From: UBA6170 sp034429975
GTDB taxonomy: Bacteria > Chloroflexota > Anaerolineae > Anaerolineales > Anaerolineaceae
Direction of reading: 5' to 3'
Length of the DNA: 64,000 bases
NCBI GenBank assembly: GCA_034429975.1
Contig: DAOUFM010000050.1
Location: 97,981 to 161,980 of the forward strand
The notes beneath the pieces were generated by a model. It was not told the origin of the DNA, searched no databases, and worked only from the letters and a program-made list of their open reading frames with translations. Positions 50,919-59,452 of the stretch are shown in pieces. The translations under genes were made by a program, and so were the position numbers. Each line of letters begins with the position of its first letter. Within the stretch, counting starts at the first letter, position 1.

Positions 50919-53900
50919 TTGCTCTGCTCGCGTTTTAGCCCGATTAACGTTAAATCATCACTTAGCGATTGCCCATCTCTATACTCGAATAATTCTCTAT
51001 CAAGATTTTCTAAAATTAAATTGACATCAATATGATGATTATTTTTTAAGAAATCAATGGTGCGTGCAACTCCATATTGCTCACCATCGGCTGAAAAAGT
51101 TTCAGTTAACCCATCTGTGTAAAACAGGATAAAATCTCCTGGTTCTAAGGAAACTTCCATGTTTCGGTATTGAATATCTTCGACGACCCCCAAAGCCATG
51201 TCTCCCTGGGGTAATTCTTCCGTCTCATTATTATGAGCTCTGATAATAATTGGTCGGTTATGGCCGGCATTAGAATAATATATTTTCCCGGTTTGCAGAT
51301 CAAGCATTGCGAAAACAGCCGTAACGAACATTCCGTTGGGCGTATCTCCGACAAGCAAATTATTTACTGCAGACAAAATTCCACCGGGGTCGGCGATTGT
51401 CTGCCCGAATGCGCGAATGAGGGTGCGTGCAACTGTCATATACAGTGATGCAGCCAATCCTTTATCGGCGACATCTGCAATCACTAAGCCGATTCGCTGC
51501 TTAGATATTAAAATGATGTCGTAAAAATCACCCCCAACCTGTAAGGCAGTTTCCCAGCGTGTTTGGATTTGCCAACCAGGTAATATCGGCAAGGAATCCG
51601 GTAAAAATGTTTTTTGAATTTGTCTGGCCAATAATATCTCTTGCTCCAATTTTTTCCTTTGAAGGATGTCCTTTTGCAGGAAAAAATTTTGAATTGCCAG
51701 TGCTATTTCTTGAGATACCCCATTTAATAACTCGATCCGTTTTTCAAAATATTGCGGGGATAAATTATCTTCTTTTGTCAATAAAATTCCAAGCAGTTCA
51801 CCCTTTAAATTAATTGGAAAGGCTATTAAAAGATGATCTGTTGCTTCCATTTTGATTTCTTGAATATAGGGAAGCGGCTGAATAGTGTGATACTTTTCAT
51901 TTGTTAACTCTTCATTTGTTATATGAGCATAGGCAATTTGGTTATATTTATTTACAAAATTAAGTAAGGGATTTTGCTCACAAAATTCCAGGGAAGTAAA
52001 AATTGATGAATGGATTTCATTGTCTGTATAAATACCCGCAGCCTTGAAACTATTTTCATTCAAATCATCCGGTAAATAAATAATACAAGCGTTAACCCCG
52101 ATGAGCAAAGGAAGCAGATTAACAATTGTGTCAAACGTGTCTGATAAATTGGGTTGCGTGACAACAGCCTGAGCAACCTGAAGTAAAACCGCAGTAACGT
52201 ATGCTTCTTCCTGGCGTGCTTCCAGCAACCGCATATTATCCAAGGAAACTGCGGTTTGTTGAACAATACTCTGAAGAATAGAGATCATTTCATCCGAGCT
52301 ATTATTTTCATCTGTGACTGTGCGTGCTTCATGAAAAACCAGGAAAAAGCCTAATAAATCTCCTCGCGCACGCATGGGTAAAAGAATGGCATCATACTCC
52401 GGGATGTTTTCAGCTGTTTGAGCCATAAAAATTTCTTCCTGAGTATTGGTTATGAATATGGGACTGTAAGAATTTAGCGCTTGGTTTACAATCGGCATTT
52501 CCATTGTCCAAACCGGATTTAGGGGCACTTTAAATCCATATTCAGCTTTCTGGAAGAAATAATTCTCAAACGGGTTCCAAAAATAAAAAGCACATTTTTT
52601 GATTCCAACTAACATAGGAGTCAACCTGACCATGGTTTCCAATAAATCTTCTGTTGTTTCGCTGGTTTGACAGGCTTGAGATACCTGTAACATCACAGTT
52701 GAAATCCAGGCTTGTTCCTGAGCTTCTGAATATAATCTGGCATTATGAATTGCTACAGCAGCATAATTAGCAAAAGTAGAACTCATGATTTTTGCTTCTT
52801 CACCATATCGCCTGGAAGTATGATGCGCTAAAGTTAATATCCCAAGAAGTTGTTCGCCAATTTTTAAGGGTGTGGCAATCGATGAATAATCATTCTGAAA
52901 ACTTAAGGCTACCCCAAAGGGACAATTAACTTTGTTATCGGTTCGAATAGTGGGCTCATCATTTATCAAAGCTAGCTTTAATAAATCCCATGAGGCAGGA
53001 TCTTGCTTTAATGCGTCTGTTAATTCTTCCTTGGTGATATTCCAGGTCGCTGCCGGTGAAAACAATTCCGGATCTAGGTCTTCGATATTTTCTTGCTGAT
53101 GATCCATTAACCAAATTGCGGAAACATCACATGGTAAAATCTCGTTCAATTTTTCTAGTATATTCATCAATAATTGATCAAGTTCGGTATTTGAAGAAAT
53201 CATATTGATCACGGAGCGAAATGATTCTGCAACCTGGTATCTCCATTGCTCAGAACGAAAAAGATTTGCATTTCTAAGGGCTGAGGAGATTGTTGAAGCA
53301 ATAGCCTCAAAAATAAATAAATCATGCTCATTAATTGAGTTTTTATCTTCACTCTGGATAACTAAAATTCCTAATATTTCTCCAACATAAATTAGCGGAA
53401 CAACTAATTCAGATAAATAAATTTGCGAAGATAATCTTTGTTTTGTAAATCGATGGTCTTGAGATGTATCATTTGAAATCGCAATAATCCCATTTTGAGT
53501 GACCCAGGAGATAATGCCTTCATCATCAAAATCAAAATTAAAACCTTGTTTGACAAGTTCTTTACTCTCTGTAAAAGAACCTGCCTGGTAAAAAATTTTT
53601 CTGCGGCCTTTATGAACAGTAAAAATGTGAACCGAGTTAAAACCAAAACGTTTCACGATTATCTGAATTATTTTTTCCAAAAGTTCATCCAAGGCTAAGA
53701 ATGAATTGATTGCCTGGCTAACCTCAAGTATGCTCGACAATTGCTCTGCGCGTTGAGTAAGTGATCCGTATAATTCTGCATCCTGAACAGCAAGCGCTAT
53801 TGAATTGGCTAAAGCTTCCAAAACAATTACGTCATTTTCATCAAAGGCTGATAAGCGATCACTTTGAATATCCAAAACGCCTAAAGTTTTTTTATTAATT

Positions 53901-54742
53901 TTCAAAGGGAATGTTGCTTCACTTTTTGTGTTTGGATAATTGTTGTTGGGTTTGAATAAGCTTTCATTTCGAATGTCTGCTGCAATAATTTCCTGACCTT
54001 TTCGGGCAACAAAGCCAATAATGCCATCATTAATTGAAATAGTTGTCCGTAATCCAGTTTGGTCTACCTGATCAGGGCTGGAGGAGGCTTTCAAGTCCAG
54101 TGATTTTGTTTTTCCATTTAACAAAAAAATTGAAACAGCATAATAATTAAAAGTTGTTTGGATGAGGGTGACAATTTTTTCATAAAAAGTGTTGAGATCA
54201 AAAATATTGGCAACCTGTTCAGAGACTTTTCTTACCAGTGATAATTGCTCTAATTGCCAATTTTTAATGGTTACCTGGCGAAAAATTTGTATCGAAACGG
54301 CTGCATGAGCAGAAAATGCTTCCAAAAAATCAATCTCATTTTGGTTAAATGAATTTCCTTGAATTCTTGATACTTCAAGTATTCCTAACAAATTATTCTG
54401 GCTTATCAAAGGAAAAACCAAGTGGTTTGTATCATCCGGCTCATATTTATTTGTTCTTGTGCTGAGGTTCTTTTTGCCTAATTTTATTAATTGTTGGTTG
54501 TAACTATTGCGAACCAATTTGGATACTCTAGCCCCAGGAAGGACATTTTTATCCGAATCCCCGCCTAGAGGAAAATAAGGCTTAGCAAGCCAAACCGTAG
54601 ATCTGGCACCTAGATAATCTTGAATAATGGTCTGAATTGTTTGACATTGTTTATCGATAGTCGGCTGATCGATTAATTTTTCAATTAAAGAAAGGTAATG
54701 TTTCCACTCAGGAATTGACTGGGATTCAAAAGATGTTGCCAA
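50915..54742 (-). CDS. Six-GAF SpoIIE/RsbU-type protein phosphatase
   Basis: The 1275-residue cytosolic protein consists of six GAF-like domains in a row (about 15-160, 170-330, 335-500, 505-675, 680-850, 855-1015), each followed by a linking helix. A short coiled coil (ILQRKKLEQEILLARQIQK) leads to a C-terminal PP2C-type domain (about 1035-1270) with GGDFYDI, VADKGLAASL, SNAGHNRP and GQSLSDDLTL metal-binding aspartates. It should dephosphorylate the anti-anti-sigma factor encoded in the same operon in answer to signals sensed by the GAF array. None of the GAF domains shows an obvious ligand signature. Confidence 0.92.
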   Translation of the reverse strand: MATSFESQSIPEWKHYLSLIEKLIDQPTIDKQCQTIQTIIQDYLGARSTVWLAKPYFPLGGDSDKNVLPGARVSKLVRNSYNQQLIKLGKKNLSTRTNKYEPDDTNHLVFPLISQNNLLGILEVSRIQGNSFNQNEIDFLEAFSAHAAVSIQIFRQVTIKNWQLEQLSLVRKVSEQVANIFDLNTFYEKIVTLIQTTFNYYAVSIFLLNGKTKSLDLKASSSPDQVDQTGLRTTISINDGIIGFVARKGQEIIAADIRNESLFKPNNNYPNTKSEATFPLKINKKTLGVLDIQSDRLSAFDENDVIVLEALANSIALAVQDAELYGSLTQRAEQLSSILEVSQAINSFLALDELLEKIIQIIVKRFGFNSVHIFTVHKGRRKIFYQAGSFTESKELVKQGFNFDFDDEGIISWVTQNGIIAISNDTSQDHRFTKQRLSSQIYLSELVVPLIYVGEILGILVIQSEDKNSINEHDLFIFEAIASTISSALRNANLFRSEQWRYQVAESFRSVINMISSNTELDQLLMNILEKLNEILPCDVSAIWLMDHQQENIEDLDPELFSPAATWNITKEELTDALKQDPASWDLLKLALINDEPTIRTDNKVNCPFGVALSFQNDYSSIATPLKIGEQLLGILTLAHHTSRRYGEEAKIMSSTFANYAAVAIHNARLYSEAQEQAWISTVMLQVSQACQTSETTEDLLETMVRLTPMLVGIKKCAFYFWNPFENYFFQKAEYGFKVPLNPVWTMEMPIVNQALNSYSPIFITNTQEEIFMAQTAENIPEYDAILLPMRARGDLLGFFLVFHEARTVTDENNSSDEMISILQSIVQQTAVSLDNMRLLEARQEEAYVTAVLLQVAQAVVTQPNLSDTFDTIVNLLPLLIGVNACIIYLPDDLNENSFKAAGIYTDNEIHSSIFTSLEFCEQNPLLNFVNKYNQIAYAHITNEELTNEKYHTIQPLPYIQEIKMEATDHLLIAFPINLKGELLGILLTKEDNLSPQYFEKRIELLNGVSQEIALAIQNFFLQKDILQRKKLEQEILLARQIQKTFLPDSLPILPGWQIQTRWETALQVGGDFYDIILISKQRIGLVIADVADKGLAASLYMTVARTLIRAFGQTIADPGGILSAVNNLLVGDTPNGMFVTAVFAMLDLQTGKIYYSNAGHNRPIIIRAHNNETEELPQGDMALGVVEDIQYRNMEVSLEPGDFILFYTDGLTETFSADGEQYGVARTIDFLKNNHHIDVNLILENLDRELFEYRDGQSLSDDLTLIGLKREQSN

Positions 54743-54744
54743 GT

Positions 54745-55176
54745 CTAATCCTTTTTTATCTTTTCTAACGTCAGGATGTTTTTTTTGTTTCGGGTCTCGT
54801 ATTTAACAACATCCATCCATTGTCTCATCATATAAATACCTAATCCGTGATCAGGGCGTTCTTTTAAGTCAGAGGTTAAATTTGGATTTTTAATTTTATC
54901 CGGATTAAAAGGTTTTCCAGAATCAGCGAGTGTGATTGTGATTTTCTCTGGATCAGTAGTTATTGAAATTTCAATTTCCCCAATTCCTTCTTTGCCATAA
55001 GCGTGTTCAATAATATTTGAGCAAGCTTCGTCAACCGCTGTTTCAATTTTATAAAGGTCAAAACCATCAAACCCGAGTGACTTTGCAGCCTGGGCGACGA
55101 ATTCGCTGATTTTTGATAAACTTGAATAACTACCAGGAAAAATTAAAGTCTTCATGGTAATCAATCGATTGCTCAA
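54745..55176 (-). CDS. RsbW-like anti-sigma factor / serine kinase
   Basis: The product has 143 residues from TTG at 55176, overlapping the upstream stop by 4 bases, or 136 from ATG at 55155 (no ribosome binding site there). The HATPase_c_2 domain has ETAVDEACSNIIEHAYG (N box), LADSGKPFNP (G1) and DHGLGIYMM (G2). It would bind a sigma factor or phosphorylate the STAS protein encoded upstream. No sigma factor gene is in the window, so the final target is unknown. Confidence 0.88.
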   Translation of the reverse strand: MSNRLITMKTLIFPGSYSSLSKISEFVAQAAKSLGFDGFDLYKIETAVDEACSNIIEHAYGKEGIGEIEISITTDPEKITITLADSGKPFNPDKIKNPNLTSDLKERPDHGLGIYMMRQWMDVVKYETRNKKNILTLEKIKKD

Positions 55177-55508
55177 AAATTCCCAACAGCTGCGACTTCG
55201 CTATCAAATAATTTAAATAAAGAGGTGAATCCAGCTAAATCGAAGGCTGCTTTAACATTTTCTGGTACTTCTGCCAAAACCAATTCACCCCGGTTAAACC
55301 TTTTGCAATTCTTTTGAGTTGATATTAGAACCCTTAACCCTGCGCTGGAGATAAAGTTGACGCCTTTCATGTTGAATACCAGATGAAAATGATTATCATC
55401 CATAAGACGAGAGAAAGTTTCATGGAGTTGAGGAGCGCTACTACTATCAATTCTGCCTTCTGCATTGATGACGTCACATCGCTTATATTGTGTTACTGAT
55501 AATTCCAT
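55173..55508 (-). CDS. STAS-domain anti-anti-sigma factor (RsbV-like)
   Basis: The ATG at 55508 has a perfect GGAGGT before it. The 111-residue product is a single STAS domain; the phosphorylatable serine is in FISSAGLRVL (near 55-64), the classical SpoIIAA/RsbV site. It starts the three-gene partner-switching operon: STAS, kinase, six-GAF phosphatase. Confidence 0.92.
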   Translation of the reverse strand: MELSVTQYKRCDVINAEGRIDSSSAPQLHETFSRLMDDNHFHLVFNMKGVNFISSAGLRVLISTQKNCKRFNRGELVLAEVPENVKAAFDLAGFTSLFKLFDSEVAAVGNF

Positions 55509-55650
55509 AACATAACCTCCATTTAGGTCAGGATTTATGATGAAAAAATTTTTTGAGTAGAATTCATTATAACATGTGGTAATTGCATAAATAAAGAAAT
55601 AAGAATACAATCATCAAAAACCAGGGAATCAATAAAAAATAGGAATAATT

Positions 55651-56337
55651 ATGAAAAGAGATGATCCAAGAAAATTAATCGCTTCATATAAAAGAAAACA
55701 ACAAATGCTTCCTTTTATCATTTGGGGATTTGCTTTAATTTTGGTAATCGTAGGGGTTGTTATTTTGGTTATTTGGTTAATTGGCCCAAATACTTCTAAG
55801 ATAAACCTGTTCTCAACTGAGACTCCCACGGTAACCTCAACCTTTACTCCTACAGAAATTCCTCCCACTGCGACTGCCACAATGACGCTAACGCCCACAG
55901 AAACACCTACAATAACGATGACGCCAACCAGATCAGGTCCGGTTGAATATACTGTTGCTGAAAACGATACTCTATATGATATTGCAGTAAAATTTGATGT
56001 TGATTTGATGGTTTTGATGGCCATTAATAACTTCAATTCCAATTCCACCATAAAACCAGGGGATAAAATAATTATCCCCGCTCCTAATCAGGAATTACCG
56101 ACAGAGACTCCCTGGCCAACCAATCTTCCCAGAGGAACTAAGCTGACATATGTTGTTCAATTTGGAGATACACTGGATTTAATAGCCAGGAAGTTCTTAA
56201 GTACTGTTGAGGATATTATGGAGCTGAACAAATTAGAAAATTCCAACGAAATTTTCGCTGGACGAGTTCTGGAAGTTCGTGTTAATCTGGTCACCCCTAT
56301 ACCAACATTGCCGTCGACTGTTACTCCGACTCCATAA
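55651..56337 (+). CDS. Membrane-anchored protein with two LysM domains
   Basis: In the 228 residues a short cytoplasmic part is followed by one membrane helix (about 22-45), a Thr/Pro-rich linker (about 55-100), LysM domain 1 (EYTVAENDTLYDIAVKF to GDKIIIP, about 103-148), a linker, LysM domain 2 (TYVVQFGDTLDLIARKF to VLEVRV, about 168-213) and a short Thr/Pro tail. LysM binds peptidoglycan-type glycans, so it probably ties membrane to wall. AGGA precedes the ATG. Confidence 0.92.
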   Translation: MKRDDPRKLIASYKRKQQMLPFIIWGFALILVIVGVVILVIWLIGPNTSKINLFSTETPTVTSTFTPTEIPPTATATMTLTPTETPTITMTPTRSGPVEYTVAENDTLYDIAVKFDVDLMVLMAINNFNSNSTIKPGDKIIIPAPNQELPTETPWPTNLPRGTKLTYVVQFGDTLDLIARKFLSTVEDIMELNKLENSNEIFAGRVLEVRVNLVTPIPTLPSTVTPTP

Positions 56338-56359
56338 AAAAATAGTAAACAACATAAAT

Positions 56360-56396
56360 AACTGGCTTGAAAATATTTTTTGAGCCAGTTTTTTTT
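56360..56396 (+). terminator. Intrinsic terminator after the LysM gene
   Basis: AACTGGCT ... AGCCAGTT hairpin followed by TTTTTT. It could also serve the convergent queG gene from the other side only weakly. Confidence 0.8.
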
Positions 56397-56452
56397 AAAT
56401 TTATTCTAGACCAATTGTTTCGGTTCAAAAATATTTGAAAAATTTGTAATGT

Positions 56453-57532
56453 TTATTTGGGAATTTCTATATTATTAGAATTCAAGACCCAAAGAGATAA
56501 TTTTTGTAAATCGGAGTTTTCTACATTACTTAAGATTTTTTTAATGGGTTCAATTAGAGCATTTGAAAAATGAGAAGCAGAAAAGACCAGTAAATTTCTG
56601 AGATAGCCTACATATTTAGCTCGTGAAATAGGTGAGGCGGCATATTTTTCTTTAAATTCCTGCTTCGTGATCATTAATTCTTCGGCAAGGTTGAAATTGG
56701 TGATAATCTCGCTCTCTTGAAAGAAGTTAATTTCGGGCAGTTCTGCAAAGCGAATGTTCCATGGACATACTTGTTGGCAAATATCACATCCAAATATCCA
56801 ACCGTCTAATTTCGGGCGTAAATGCTCTGAAATTTCTTGTCTGTTTTCTATCGTTAGAAATGAAATACATCGATTTGAATCAATGGTACGATTAGTCAAA
56901 ATGGCTTCTGTGGGGCAATTATCAATGCAACGGGTGCATGTACCACATAAGTCTTTAACAAAAGGAACATCCGGCTCAAATGGTATGTTTAAAAATAATT
57001 CTGCCAGGAAAAAGTAAGAACCTGTTTCGGGGTTAATTAAACAGGAATTTTTGCCTATCCATCCCAAACCGGATCTTGACGCCAGTTCTCTTTCCAAAAC
57101 AGGCCCCGAGTCAGTAAGAATTTTATACTCAAGTAATTCAGGCGCAATCCTTACTTTAATAAATTCAACGATTTTTTGCAGAAGTTGTGGTATTACTAAA
57201 TGATAATCAACACCAATTGCATAAGTTGATATTTTTGGAGTTACAGGATCGAAATTTTCATTTTTTGAAGGGGTATAAGGCAAAGCAAATGTGATGATTG
57301 TTTCGCAAGAAGGCAAAAGTAATCCGGGATTACTTCTTTTTTCGAGCGTGTCAGATCTTTTCAAATATTCCATACTGGCTGCATAGCCTTTTTCAAGCCA
57401 ATCCAGAAAAATGGGTAGGTTTTCAGGTCTTGCAGATGATGTAAAGCCTATATTAGAAAAACCGAGGCTTTTCGCTTCGGTTTTTATATCTTTTTTTAAT
57501 TGAGTGAGAAAGGTATTGGAATAATTCATCAT
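56453..57532 (-). CDS. queG: Epoxyqueuosine reductase QueG
   Basis: The 359-residue protein has the QueG N-terminal cobalamin-binding half (LTDSGPVLERELA, GWIGKN) and two [4Fe-4S] clusters (CGTCTRCIDNCP; CDICQQVCP, near 190-250). It reduces epoxyqueuosine to queuosine in tRNA, the last step after QueA. The two enzymes are encoded 20 kb apart. Two ATGs stand side by side at the start; the first overlaps the stop of the upstream gene by one base. Confidence 0.95.
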   Translation of the reverse strand: MMNYSNTFLTQLKKDIKTEAKSLGFSNIGFTSSARPENLPIFLDWLEKGYAASMEYLKRSDTLEKRSNPGLLLPSCETIITFALPYTPSKNENFDPVTPKISTYAIGVDYHLVIPQLLQKIVEFIKVRIAPELLEYKILTDSGPVLERELASRSGLGWIGKNSCLINPETGSYFFLAELFLNIPFEPDVPFVKDLCGTCTRCIDNCPTEAILTNRTIDSNRCISFLTIENRQEISEHLRPKLDGWIFGCDICQQVCPWNIRFAELPEINFFQESEIITNFNLAEELMITKQEFKEKYAASPISRAKYVGYLRNLLVFSASHFSNALIEPIKKILSNVENSDLQKLSLWVLNSNNIEIPK

Positions 57533-58227
57533 TAGGGAGTTGCAGTAGGCTCCGGTTCAGGTGTGGTTGTCGCAGTAGAAGTAGCCAGTGTACCAATCAC
57601 AAACGTGACGTTGAATACTGTTCCAAAATTTGCTTCAATCTCATCGGATAATATCCAGTATGATGAGTATTCTCCTTGTTGAGTAGGTGCAGTGAATTCA
57701 ATTGAAATATCTACCTCTGCATTCGGTTTTACTTCTTGACCTAATAAAAACGATGTCGGAGCACCAAAGCTTTGCCCAGCCCATAGACGAACTTTATAAT
57801 TTTCTTTCCAGGTGGTTGTGCCTGTGTTTTTTAATCTCCATGTTTTAACAAATTTAGTTCCAGGAGGAATTACCTGACCATCAGGTATTGTAATGTCAGC
57901 GACAAAGACCATTTTATTTGGATTAGGGGTAGAACCAACAACCGGAGATGAGACAGGCGTGGTGCTGGTTGTTTGGGTTTCGGGTGTAAAAGTTGGTTCT
58001 TGTGTGGGTGTCAGGGTTGGGGTTGGTTGTTCGGTGTTTGTCGCAGTAGGAAGGCTTAAAGCCGTGCGGGTTAATTGAGCAATCATCGTCTGAGCTGACT
58101 GAGTAAAAATTGCATTTGCGTCAAGTGTAGGCTCTGCCGGGACAGCAGGTTTACAAGCAGTAAGTGAAATTGCAAAAATTAATATAGTAAATACCCCGAA
58201 ACGGGCTCTTTTTCTTTTTTGATCCAT
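57532..58227 (-). CDS. Lipoprotein with NBR1-type Ig-like domain
   Basis: The ATG at 58227 has GGAGGT before it. About 231 residues: lipoprotein signal (lipobox LTAC), a helical part, a Thr/Pro-rich linker (about 60-100), then an Ig-like domain (about 105-215) with FVKTWRLKNTGTTTWKENYKVRL, the signature of the NBR1 FW domain, and a Thr/Pro-rich tail. NBR1 domains in bacteria are mostly surface-exposed binding modules; ligand unknown. Translationally coupled with queG although unrelated in function. Confidence 0.88.
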   Translation of the reverse strand: MDQKRKRARFGVFTILIFAISLTACKPAVPAEPTLDANAIFTQSAQTMIAQLTRTALSLPTATNTEQPTPTLTPTQEPTFTPETQTTSTTPVSSPVVGSTPNPNKMVFVADITIPDGQVIPPGTKFVKTWRLKNTGTTTWKENYKVRLWAGQSFGAPTSFLLGQEVKPNAEVDISIEFTAPTQQGEYSSYWILSDEIEANFGTVFNVTFVIGTLATSTATTTPEPEPTATP

Positions 58228-58320
58228 TTGTACCTCCAAATTGCATTACTCTCTTAATTAATTATTATACCTATTCATTTTCAATTGAATACCAGCATTC
58301 TGTCAAGGTTTGGATTCTGA

Positions 58321-59451
58321 TCAAGGAAGAAATTCTTCAGATAAAACGATATTTTGCCAATTTTTTGGTTCGTTATTCGAAGGCAATGCGTGAGAGAAGC
58401 CTATATTTTCCCGGAAGGTAAAATATGAAACTGCTCCCGGATAAATTTCAATTTCGTTTCGATAATTGGTCCCGTCCAGAGTAAATGAAATTGAATATTT
58501 GCCCGCTGGCAAATCGCTTAAAACAAGATTTTCCTGATAATAGGCATCGCGATTTATGCTGTTGGATGCATAAGTTAAGACCATCCAGGACTGGTTAGTG
58601 TCTAAATTCCGTATGTAGACTTCTTTCAGATGAATATACAAGTTATCAAATGTTTTTACTTGCCCCACCAGTACTCCCCATCCCTGGGGAGGAGAAAGCC
58701 ACAATTCGGGATTTCTAGTTCGAAAATAACTATTCATCTCGACTCTAACCTCAAAATGAAGATGGGGACCGGTTGTAAAACCGGTGAGGCCTACAATTCC
58801 TAATTGAGTTCCTGTTTCAACTCTTTGCCCTTTCTCCACATCAATCCGATCCATATGTCCGTATACGGTTAACAACTTCTTGTCCTGGTAGCCAAAATCA
58901 TGTTCAATGGCTACTGCCAATCCGTAAGGGTCATCTTCGTTGTAAGTCCCATAATACAAGCCGTAACCGGCCCAAACGACCGTTCCCGGGGCAGCAGCAA
59001 TTACCGGAGTACCTCTTCTGGCAGGAATATCGACCCCAGTATGAATAATATCGGTATCCGGAAAAAAATAACCAAACCTATAATTTGCCAATGGCCAGTT
59101 TATTTCATCTGCAGCGATTGGACGGGCAAAGAAAAAATGATCATGTGGAGATAAGGCCCACGGCGTTGGATAAAGAGGAGGCCGCCAAAGAGATATGGGT
59201 GGGTCTCCAGGAGGAGGTAAAACCAGAGAGATTGGTGCTTCGGGTTGAATTTCAATTTCATCTTTCATTTCTGATTTTATGTCAGGAAAAAGGTCTGGTA
59301 ATGGTGTTTGATTTTCTTCAATAGAACTTAAAAAATCCTTGATAGCATTTTGACCCGGAGACGCATAAATCTTTTTTCCAAAAAAAAGGATCCCGGAAAC
59401 ACCGATTAATGAGATTATCCAAATGAGCAAGAATAATTTTTTTTTCGTCAT
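58321..59451 (-). CDS. M23-family peptidase (LytM-like), membrane-anchored
   Basis: The 376-residue protein has an N-terminal membrane helix (about 6-25), a proline-rich linker (about 60-105) and an M23 domain (about 115-255) with zinc ligands in HTGVDIP and HLHFEVR. An Ig-like C-terminal part (about 265-360) follows. Such enzymes cut peptidoglycan cross-links. It lies 2 bases after the beta-propeller gene and is probably in one operon with it. Confidence 0.9.
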   Translation of the reverse strand: MTKKKLFLLIWIISLIGVSGILFFGKKIYASPGQNAIKDFLSSIEENQTPLPDLFPDIKSEMKDEIEIQPEAPISLVLPPPGDPPISLWRPPLYPTPWALSPHDHFFFARPIAADEINWPLANYRFGYFFPDTDIIHTGVDIPARRGTPVIAAAPGTVVWAGYGLYYGTYNEDDPYGLAVAIEHDFGYQDKKLLTVYGHMDRIDVEKGQRVETGTQLGIVGLTGFTTGPHLHFEVRVEMNSYFRTRNPELWLSPPQGWGVLVGQVKTFDNLYIHLKEVYIRNLDTNQSWMVLTYASNSINRDAYYQENLVLSDLPAGKYSISFTLDGTNYRNEIEIYPGAVSYFTFRENIGFSHALPSNNEPKNWQNIVLSEEFLP

Positions 59452-59452
59452 G

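Noticed and set aside
55629..56051. Minus-strand frame of 140 codons under the LysM gene
   Set aside because: It is opposite the Thr/Pro linker of the LysM protein, giving an artificial Val/Gly-rich product.
57893..58078. Open frame over the Thr/Pro linker region, plus strand
   Set aside because: It is the complement of the repetitive ACC/CCN-rich linker of the NBR1-domain lipoprotein; no ribosome binding site.
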